Origin: an uncultured Craurococcus sp.
Lineage (GTDB): Bacteria > Pseudomonadota > Alphaproteobacteria > Acetobacterales > Acetobacteraceae
Assembly (NCBI GenBank): GCA_902805545.1
Contig: CADCTD010000093.1
Coordinates: 88,986 to 152,985 of the forward strand
Reading direction: 5' to 3'
DNA length: 64,000 nt
Shown: positions 58,124-64,000 of the stretch, in pieces
Layout of the letters: each line of letters opens with the position of its first letter
Position numbering within the stretch: position 1 is the stretch's first letter
Made by a program: the position numbers and the translations under genes
The notes under the pieces: model-generated
Seen by the model: only the letters and a program-made list of their open reading frames with translations
Databases searched by the model: none
What the model was told of the DNA's origin: nothing

Positions 58124-59143
58124 CTGCCTGACACCACGCTCCTGCGCACCGGACAGACCAGCCGCGGCGCCATCGAGTTCATCAAGGTGACCAAGCGCTT
58201 CGGCGGCTCGGTCGCGGTGGATGCGCTCGACCTCAGGATTGCCGCCGGCACCTATTGCTGCCTGCTCGGCCCCTCCGGCTGCGGCAAGACGACAAGCCTC
58301 CGCATGCTGGCCGGCCATGAGCGGCAGAGCAGCGGCGACATCCTGCTCGACAACCACGAGGTGAGCGGCCTGCCGCCGGCCAAGCGCGGCACGGCGATGA
58401 TGTTCCAGTCCTATGCCCTCTTCCCGCATCTCTCCTGCCTCGACAACGTCGCCTTCTCGCTCCGCATGCGCGGCGTGGCGAAGGCGGAGCGCCATGCCAG
58501 GGCGCGCGGGATGCTGCGCCTCGTCGAGCTGGAGGCGCTGGCGGACCGGCTGCCGGCGCAGCTCTCGGGTGGGCAGCAGCAGCGCGTGGCGCTGGCCCGC
58601 GCGCTGGTCACCAACCCCGCGGCGCTGCTGCTGGACGAGCCGCTTTCGGCGCTCGACCCCTTCCTCCGCGGCCGGGTGCGGGCGGAGCTGAAGCGCTTCC
58701 AGCGCGAACTCGGCATCACCTTCGTCCATGTCACGCACAGCCAGGACGAGGCGCTGGCGCTCGCCGACCTCGTCGTGCTGATGCGGGACGGGCGGATCGA
58801 GCAGCAGGGCACGCCCTTCGAGGTCTTCGACGCCCCGCGCACCGCCTTCGCGGCGCGCTTCATGGGCGGGCACAATGTCATCGCCCTGCCGCAGGGCCTC
58901 GCCGCGGTGCGGACGGACCGCACGCTGCTGCGGCCGCCAGGCGAGGGCGCGGTGCAGGCGGCGGTGCGCGGCGTGGAGTATACCGGCACGGGCTTCGCCG
59001 TGACGCTCGCCGGCCCGGCCGGCGAGGAGTGGCAGGCCCTGGTCGGCGAGGCGGCGCTGCGGCAGCGGCCGCTGGAGGCGGGCGAGGCGGTCGGCCTTGG
59101 CTGGGATGAGCAGGACCTCCGCCACCTGGCGGACAGCACATGA
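58124..59143 (+). CDS. Polyamine-type ABC importer ATPase with probable CTG start
   Basis: About 339 residues. Walker A is GPSGCGKTT, the Q-loop MMFQSYALFPHLSCLDNVAFSLRMRG, the signature [15 protein letters not shown], Walker B LLLDEPLSALD and a C-terminal TOBE domain, as in PotA-like ATPases. The first standard codon, GTG 58187, falls inside the first beta strand (IEFIKVTKRFGG), so it truncates the fold. CTG 58124 has GAGGGGG exactly nine bases upstream and restores a complete N-terminus. The gene overlaps or abuts the binding-protein gene. Confidence 0.85.
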   Translation: MPDTTLLRTGQTSRGAIEFIKVTKRFGGSVAVDALDLRIAAGTYCCLLGPSGCGKTTSLRMLAGHERQSSGDILLDNHEVSGLPPAKRGTAMMFQSYALFPHLSCLDNVAFSLRMRGVAKAERHARARGMLRLVELEALADRLPAQLSGGQQQRVALARALVTNPAALLLDEPLSALDPFLRGRVRAELKRFQRELGITFVHVTHSQDEALALADLVVLMRDGRIEQQGTPFEVFDAPRTAFAARFMGGHNVIALPQGLAAVRTDRTLLRPPGEGAVQAAVRGVEYTGTGFAVTLAGPAGEEWQALVGEAALRQRPLEAGEAVGLGWDEQDLRHLADST

Positions 59144-59163
59144 CCGAGAAGGAGACTCCAGGC

Positions 59164-60423
59164 ATGGACAAGCCCATTCGCGCTGGCCGCCGCCAGCTTC
59201 TGCAAGGCGCGGCCGGCCTCGCCGCCGCCGGCCTCGCCGCCCCCGCGGTGCATGCCCAAGGCGCGGTCACGCTCCGCTATGTCGGCACGGCGGTGAACCA
59301 GCATGCCGGCATCAAGGAGAAGGTGAAGGAGGATCTCGGCATCACGCTCGAGTACATCCCCGTCACCTCGGACGACGTGGTGCGGCGCGCGGTGACGCAG
59401 CCGAACAGCCTCGACATCCTCGATGCCGAGTACTGGATGCTGAAGAAGATCATCCCCTCCGGCAACCTGATGGGCATGGATGCCAACCGCATCAAGCTGG
59501 TGGGCGAGATCAGCACGGTCTTCACCAAGGGCGAGGTGGCTGGCCGGAAGATCGGCGACCAGGGCACGGCGCCGATCAAGGTCAGCTACCTGCCCGCGCG
59601 CGACGGCAAGACCTTCGCCACCGGCCAGACGCAATGGCTGACGCTGATCCCGACCACCTACAATGCCGACACGCTCGGCATCCGCCCCGACAGGGTCGGC
59701 CGCCCGATCTCGAGCTGGTCGGAGCTGCTGAACCCCGAGTTCAAGGGCAAGGCGAGCATCCTCAACATCCCCTCCATCGGCATCATGGATGCGGCGATGG
59801 CGGTGGAGGCGATGGGCCGGCACAAATATGCCGACAAGGGCAACATGACCCGGGCCGAGATCGACCTCACCATGCGGGTGTTGACCGAGGCGAAGCGGGC
59901 CGGCCAGTTCCGCGCCTTCTGGAAGGACTTCAACGAGAGCGTCAACCTGATGGCCTCGGGCGAGACCGTCATCCAATCGATGTGGTCGCCGGCGGTGACG
60001 GCGGTGCGCAGCCGCGGCATCCCCTGCACCTACCAGCCGCTGAAGGAGGGCTACCGCGCCTGGGCAGCCGGCTTCGGCCTGCCGAAGACGCTGAGCGGGC
60101 GGAAGCTCGATGCCTCCTACGACTTCATCAACTGGTTCCTCTCCGGCTGGGCCGGCGCCTTCCTCAACCGGCAGGGCTACTACTCCGCCGTGCTCTCGAC
60201 CGCGCAGAAGAGCATGGAAGCCTATGAGTGGGACTTCTGGATGATGGGCAAGCCGGCGGCGCAGGACATCAAGGCGCCGGACGGCACGGTGATGGAGAAG
60301 GCCGGCTCGGTGCGCGACGGCGGCAGCTTCGAGGACCGCATGGGCGCCGTCGCCTGCTGGAACGCCGTGATGGACGAGAACGACTACATGGTCAGGAAAT
60401 GGAATGAGTTCATCGCCGCCTGA
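59164..60423 (+). CDS. Periplasmic solute-binding protein of polyamine-type ABC system
   Basis: 419 residues. A Tat signal (RAGRRQLLQGAAGLAAAGLAAPAVHA) is followed by a family 1-type binding domain starting VTLRYVGTAVNQHAG. It contains NPEFKGKASILNIPS and SMWSPAVTAV, as in PotD-like proteins. The ligand is unknown; polyamines, opines or small aromatic amines are all possible. ATG 59164 has AAGGAG upstream; ATG 59140 overlaps the ATPase stop and would add eight residues. It overlaps the permease gene by 20 bases. Confidence 0.87.
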   Translation: MDKPIRAGRRQLLQGAAGLAAAGLAAPAVHAQGAVTLRYVGTAVNQHAGIKEKVKEDLGITLEYIPVTSDDVVRRAVTQPNSLDILDAEYWMLKKIIPSGNLMGMDANRIKLVGEISTVFTKGEVAGRKIGDQGTAPIKVSYLPARDGKTFATGQTQWLTLIPTTYNADTLGIRPDRVGRPISSWSELLNPEFKGKASILNIPSIGIMDAAMAVEAMGRHKYADKGNMTRAEIDLTMRVLTEAKRAGQFRAFWKDFNESVNLMASGETVIQSMWSPAVTAVRSRGIPCTYQPLKEGYRAWAAGFGLPKTLSGRKLDASYDFINWFLSGWAGAFLNRQGYYSAVLSTAQKSMEAYEWDFWMMGKPAAQDIKAPDGTVMEKAGSVRDGGSFEDRMGAVACWNAVMDENDYMVRKWNEFIAA

Positions 60424-61306
60424 CCGCCGCCCCATAGGCCGCCCGGTGGCGCCGCTGCTCCAGGCGGCGCCACTGGCGCTGGTGCTGCTGCTTTTCTTCG
60501 TGTTCCCGCTGCTGGCGACCGCGGTCGTCAGCCTGTGGAACTACACGGAGTACTCGCTGGTGCCGGATGTCACCCAGCGCAACTATGTCGAGATGTTCGA
60601 GGGCTGCTCCAACCTCTCGGACGGGTTGTGCACCACCTTCCGCACCTATCTCTCGACGCTCCGGCTCTGTGCCATGGTCTGGGCCTTCACCACGCTCTTC
60701 GGCTTCGCCATCTCCTATTTCCTCGCCTTCCATGTCCGGTCGGACACGATGCGGATGGCGCTCTTCCTCGTCTGCACGGCGCCCTTCCTCACCTCCAACG
60801 TCATCCGCATGATCTCCTGGCTGCCCTTGCTGGGGCGGGAAGGGGTGGTGAACCAATTCCTCGTCGGGACCGGCCTCGTCGACCAGCCGCAGGACTGGCT
60901 GCTCTTCTCCGACTTCTCCGTCGTGCTGGCCTTCGTCCACCTCTACACGCTCTTCGTCACCGTGCCCGTCTTCAACAGCATGATGCGGATCGACCGCCGC
61001 CTGCTGGAGGCGGCGCAGGATGCGGGGGCGAGCGGCTGGCAGACGCTCTGGCATGTCGTCATCCCGCTGACCAAGCCCGGCCTCGTCATCGGCTCCATCT
61101 TCGTCATCGTGCTGGTGATGGGGGATTTCGTGACCATCGGCGTCATGGGCGGGCAGCAGATCGCCTCCATCGGCAAGGTGATCCAGGTGCAGATGTCCTA
61201 CCTGCAATTCCCGGCGGCCGCGGCCCAGGCGGTGGTGCTGCTGGGCCTGGTGCTGCTGGTGATCGCGGTGATGACCCGGCTCATCGATATCCGGCGGGAG
61301 CTGTGA
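60404..61306 (+). CDS. ABC permease, PotB-like
   Basis: 300 residues with six helices. The coupling loop is EAAQDAGASGWQTLWHVVIPLTKPG and the ending region is GDFVTIGVMGGQQIASIGKVIQ, both typical of spermidine/putrescine-type PotB permeases. A long periplasmic loop (NYTEYSLVPDVTQRNYVEMFEG) separates helices 1 and 2. The TGA is joined to the next ATG (TGATG). Confidence 0.9.
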   Translation: MSSSPPDRRPIGRPVAPLLQAAPLALVLLLFFVFPLLATAVVSLWNYTEYSLVPDVTQRNYVEMFEGCSNLSDGLCTTFRTYLSTLRLCAMVWAFTTLFGFAISYFLAFHVRSDTMRMALFLVCTAPFLTSNVIRMISWLPLLGREGVVNQFLVGTGLVDQPQDWLLFSDFSVVLAFVHLYTLFVTVPVFNSMMRIDRRLLEAAQDAGASGWQTLWHVVIPLTKPGLVIGSIFVIVLVMGDFVTIGVMGGQQIASIGKVIQVQMSYLQFPAAAAQAVVLLGLVLLVIAVMTRLIDIRREL

Positions 61307-62193
61307 TGGACGAGGATCGCCGCCCGCTCTCCTTCTGGCTGCTCGGGGCCTTCTTCCTGCTCTTCGTCGTCTTCCTCTACGGGCCGACGCTGACCATCCT
61401 CGTCCTCTCCTTCCAGGGGCCGGACGGGGGGCTGACCTTCCCGCTGCGCGGCGTCTCGACCCATTGGTACGAGCTGCTCTGGCGCGGCTCCGGCGTCATC
61501 GACATCTGGTCCTCCTTCCGGCGCTCGCTGTGGCTCGGCCTCGTCGTCATGGTGCTGACGACGGTGATCTCGCTGCTGGCGGGCTATGCCTTCCGCCGGC
61601 GCTTCCCCGGCCAGGGGCTGCTCTTCAACCTGACCATCGCCAGCCTGATCGTGCCCTCCATCGTCGTCTCGCTCGGCATCGCCCTCGAATTCCGCCTGCT
61701 CGACGACGGGGTGAAGGCCTTCGCCGAGGAGCACGGCGTGGCGTGGCTGAGCGAGGGCTACACCACGGCGATGGGCCTCTTCACATCGGCGCTCGGGGCG
61801 CATCTCACCTGGACGCTGCCCTTCGGCCTGCTCATCATGTTCGCCGTGTTCAACCGATTTCCCAACGACCTCGAGGAGGCGGCGCGCGACCTCGGCGCCT
61901 CGCCCTGGCAGGTCTTCCGCCATGTGGTGCTGCCGCTGGTGGCGCCGAGCCTGGTCGGCGTCGCGCTCTTCGGCTTCACCCTCTCCTGGGACGAGATCGC
62001 CCGCAGCAGCCAGGCGATCGGCGATGCCAACACCCTGCCGCTCGAGCTCCAGGGCCTCACCAGCACGGTGACGACGCCCGAGATCTACGCGCTCGGCACC
62101 GTCGTCACCGGCGTCTCGGTGCTGGTGATCGGGCTCGCCTTCCTCGGCGTCTCCATCGCCAAGCGGCGGGCGGCGAAGCGGGTGCTCGGATGA
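61306..62193 (+). CDS. ABC permease, PotC-like
   Basis: 295 residues with six helices. The coupling loop is EEAARDLGASPWQVFRHVVLPLVAPS, and the DEIARSS motif follows in FTLSWDEIARSSQ, characteristic of PotC. It forms the channel heterodimer with the preceding protein. Its stop overlaps the following small gene's ATG by four bases. Confidence 0.9.
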   Translation: MDEDRRPLSFWLLGAFFLLFVVFLYGPTLTILVLSFQGPDGGLTFPLRGVSTHWYELLWRGSGVIDIWSSFRRSLWLGLVVMVLTTVISLLAGYAFRRRFPGQGLLFNLTIASLIVPSIVVSLGIALEFRLLDDGVKAFAEEHGVAWLSEGYTTAMGLFTSALGAHLTWTLPFGLLIMFAVFNRFPNDLEEAARDLGASPWQVFRHVVLPLVAPSLVGVALFGFTLSWDEIARSSQAIGDANTLPLELQGLTSTVTTPEIYALGTVVTGVSVLVIGLAFLGVSIAKRRAAKRVLG

Positions 62194-62486
62194 CGGCGGA
62201 GGAGTTGCTGCGCGCCGCGCGCGAGGGCGAGGCGCTGCCGCCGCTGAGCGGGCCGCTGCGGGCGCTGGCCGAGGATGCACGCGGCGACTGGGAGGCCGCC
62301 CATGCGGCGGCGCAGGAGGGCGAGGATGCGGCAAGTGCCTGGGTCCATGCCTACCTGCACCGGAAGGAAGGCGACCTGCCGAATGCCGGCTACTGGTACG
62401 GCCGCGCCGGCCGGGTGAAGCCGGCCGGCACGCTCGAGGAGGAGTGGCTGGCGATCGCCCGTACGCTGCTGGCTCAGGCCGGCTGA
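62190..62486 (+). CDS. Small conserved protein coupled to the ABC operon
   Basis: 98 residues, soluble and helical. The segment [25 protein letters not shown] resembles a widespread proteobacterial protein of unknown function built around one TPR-like hairpin. The ATGA overlap with the permease shows co-translation. It may bind a peptide or partner of the pathway. Its 3' end overlaps the convergent deacetylase gene by 13 bases. Confidence 0.75.
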   Translation: MTAEELLRAAREGEALPPLSGPLRALAEDARGDWEAAHAAAQEGEDAASAWVHAYLHRKEGDLPNAGYWYGRAGRVKPAGTLEEEWLAIARTLLAQAG

Positions 62487-63355
62487 GGCGAGCGCTGCCG
62501 GAAATCCTGCGCCATCTCCTCCAGCGTGACGAAGCGCACGCCGGGGTGCTTCAGCATATGGGCGATGAGGCGCTCCAGCATCATCAGGACCTGCGGCCGG
62601 CCGGAGACATCCGGGTGGATGGTCATCGGCACCACGGCGTAGTCGTACTCGCGGTAGATGAAGTCGAAATGGTCGCGCCAGATCTGCTCCAGCGCATGGG
62701 GCGAGACATAGCCGTGGCTGTTCGGGAACTTCTTGATGAACATCATCGGCGGCAGGTCGTCGAGGTACCAGGAGGCCGGGATCTCGACGAGGCCGGTGGT
62801 CTTCCCCTTCGTGAAGGGCTTCATCCAGCGCTCGGCCGGCTGCGAGTAGTCGATCGGCGTCCAGCCATCGCCGGTGCGGACGTAGTAGGGCGTGCAGTCG
62901 TGGTGCATCAGCGAATGGTCGTAGGCGATGCCGCGCTCGACCAGGATCTCGATGCTGGTCGCGCTCACCTCCCACCAGGGCGCGACATAGCCGACCGGCT
63001 TCCGCCCCCAATGCTTCTCGATCAGCCCGATGCACTTGTCGAAGATCGCTTCCTCCTGCTGGCGGGACAGCGCCAGCGGGTTCTCATGGCTGTAGCCATG
63101 CAAGCCGATCTCGTGCCCGGCCTTCGCCACCAGGTCGGTCTGCTCCGGGAAGCTCTCGATGGTATGGCCGGGGATGAACCAGCTCTGCGTCAGGCCGAAG
63201 CGCTCGAACAGCCGCAGGATGCGCGGCATGCCGACCTCGGCCGCGAAGACGCCGCGGCTGATGTCGCCTGGGCTGTCCTCGCCCATATAGCTGCCGAGCC
63301 AGCCCGCCACCGCATCGCAATGGATGCTGAAGGCGCAGAGGATTTCCTTGGCCAT
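62474..63355 (-). CDS. Polysaccharide deacetylase-family (PuuE-like) hydrolase
   Basis: 293 residues of the NodB/CE4 fold without a signal peptide. It has [11 protein letters not shown] near the start, then [16 protein letters not shown] carrying the metal-binding HGxxH-like histidines, [11 protein letters not shown] and a late [11 protein letters not shown]. The cytoplasmic location and the HxD start resemble the allantoinase PuuE and related amide hydrolases more than cell-wall deacetylases. Placement beside an importer suggests that it acts on the imported nitrogen compound. Confidence 0.85.
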   Translation of the reverse strand: MAKEILCAFSIHCDAVAGWLGSYMGEDSPGDISRGVFAAEVGMPRILRLFERFGLTQSWFIPGHTIESFPEQTDLVAKAGHEIGLHGYSHENPLALSRQQEEAIFDKCIGLIEKHWGRKPVGYVAPWWEVSATSIEILVERGIAYDHSLMHHDCTPYYVRTGDGWTPIDYSQPAERWMKPFTKGKTTGLVEIPASWYLDDLPPMMFIKKFPNSHGYVSPHALEQIWRDHFDFIYREYDYAVVPMTIHPDVSGRPQVLMMLERLIAHMLKHPGVRFVTLEEMAQDFRQRSPQPA

Positions 63356-63361
63356 GTCCCT

Positions 63362-63547
63362 TTATCCCTTGTCGTTCCTGCGGGCCCAACGCTCGACTGC
63401 GCCGATCGCCGTGGCCGAGCCGAGGATATCGGCCTAACGCCGCTCGACATCCTCCAGGTTCTGGTCATGCGCCGCCTGGTCGTGGTCGCCGACCCAATCC
63501 CGCGCCACCATCGCCCGGAAGCCGCGCGCCGCGTGGATGTCGCTCAT
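63362..63547 (-). pseudogene. Small ORF interrupted by an in-frame TAG
   Basis: From ATG 63547 the frame reads MSDIHAARGFRAMVARDWVG through NLEDVERR and then TAG at 63434-63436. It continues without shift as ADILGSATAIGAVERWARRNDKG to TAA at 63362. The two halves look like one 60-residue helical peptide. I do not recognise a family. It lies directly upstream of the deacetylase gene on the same strand. It may be a decayed small gene, or just the 37-residue product may be made. Confidence 0.4.
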
Positions 63548-63599
63548 GGGTCCTGCCTCGCCGATGCTGCGCCGTCCTGGCAGCGATCCGCGTGCCGGA

Positions 63600-64000
63600 T
63601 CACCCCGCCCCGGCCAGCGCCCGCAGCACGATGCCCTCGGTCAGCACCTGCGGCAGCACCTGCGGCGCCCCGCCGCCCGCCGGGTAGAGCAGGTAGAGCG
63701 GCACGCCCTCCCGCCCATGCTCGCGCAGCAGGGCGCCGATCATCGGGTCCCCCTGCGTCCAGTCTCCGGTGAGATAGGCCAGGCTCCGCCCGGCGAAGGC
63801 CGCCTGTACCGCGCCGCTCTTCAGCACCAGCTGCTCGTTGACCTTGCAGGTGATGCACCAGGCCGCGGTGAGGTTGACGAAGACCGGCCGCCCTTCCGCC
63901 TGCAGCGCCGCGACGCGGGCCGCCGACCAGGCCTCCGCCCGCGCCTCGGTGCTCGCGGCGGCCGGCGGCGCCGCGGCCAGCCCCGGCAGCAGGGCGAGCG
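63600..64000 (-). CDS. DsbD-like thiol:disulfide interchange protein, C-terminal part
   Basis: The last ~133 codons of a gene that continues past the right edge. The tail of a membrane helix (LALLPGLAAA) leads into a thioredoxin-like domain with the redox motif NLTAAWCITCKVNEQ, followed by DWTQGDPMIGALLREHGREGVPLYLLY. This is the C-terminal domain of DsbD/ScsB-type proteins that move reducing power to the periplasm. The rest of the protein, with its central membrane domain, is not in the window. Confidence 0.88.
   Translation of the reverse strand, partial: LALLPGLAAAPPAAASTEARAEAWSAARVAALQAEGRPVFVNLTAAWCITCKVNEQLVLKSGAVQAAFAGRSLAYLTGDWTQGDPMIGALLREHGREGVPLYLLYPAGGGAPQVLPQVLTEGIVLRALAGAG

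Overview
The window is a very GC-rich, densely coded alphaproteobacterial chromosome segment. It has no rRNA, tRNA, CRISPR array, insertion sequence or prophage that I can see. A GcrA C-terminus at the left edge, the ctaC-ctaD-ctaB-coxF-ctaG-ctaE-surf1 order, acnA divergent from ccmAB, MmcB and an S6-S18-DUF2232-L9 operon all point to Alphaproteobacteria. The general gene content and the aerobic benzoyl-CoA (box) cluster would fit a Roseomonas-like member of Acetobacteraceae. That family-level placement is inference.

Layout. 0-4.4 kb: a DMT exporter, a PmtA-like methyltransferase, a lytic transglycosylase, and an NRAMP transporter divergent from an ArsR/SmtB regulator. 4.5-10.6 kb: aa3-type cytochrome c oxidase subunits and assembly factors. 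10.6-19.5 kb: an M32 peptidase, a MarR regulator, a SOUL gene broken by one amber codon, ccmB/ccmA, aconitase, and a TetR/TPR-protein pair. 19.5-29 kb: the ribosomal S6/S18/L9 operon, then fatty-acid synthesis (fabD, fabG, acpP, fabF) coupled to mltG. 29-37.6 kb: ybbA/tesA, thpR, a copper-related trio (DUF2946, YcnI, PCuAC), a secreted protease, small metabolic and regulatory genes, and motA/motB. 37.8-47.4 kb: transporters and catabolic genes, namely a dipeptide-type permease pair, a TauD-like dioxygenase, a fumarylacetoacetase-family protein and a Bug-type binding protein. A sulfate ABC operon (sbp-cysT-cysW-cysA) follows, divergent from a second TauD-like dioxygenase.

47.5-57.9 kb: a complete upper box pathway. 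Benzoate-CoA ligase makes benzoyl-CoA, BoxA/BoxB epoxidise it, and BoxC opens the ring. A thiolase, three hotdog thioesterases and an alpha/beta hydrolase surround these genes. BoxR (HTH plus shikimate-kinase-like domain) is the likely benzoyl-CoA-responsive repressor. TGCA-containing repeats sit in front of the ligase gene and of boxC. 58-62.5 kb: a polyamine-type ABC transporter operon (ATPase, Tat-exported binding protein, two permeases) with a small conserved protein. The right end holds a polysaccharide deacetylase, an amber-interrupted small ORF and the C-terminus of a DsbD-like protein.

The least ordinary observations are these. Three genes (mltG, a secreted protease, an ABC ATPase) have no usable ATG/GTG/TTG start and are best read from CTG, two of them at a CTGA stop/start overlap. 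Two reading frames are each interrupted by a single in-frame TAG. BoxR-type operators occur in an alphaproteobacterial box cluster. An SmtB-like sensor with an intact alpha-5 metal site faces an NRAMP gene across a palindrome. A hairpin occludes the rpsF ribosome-binding site.
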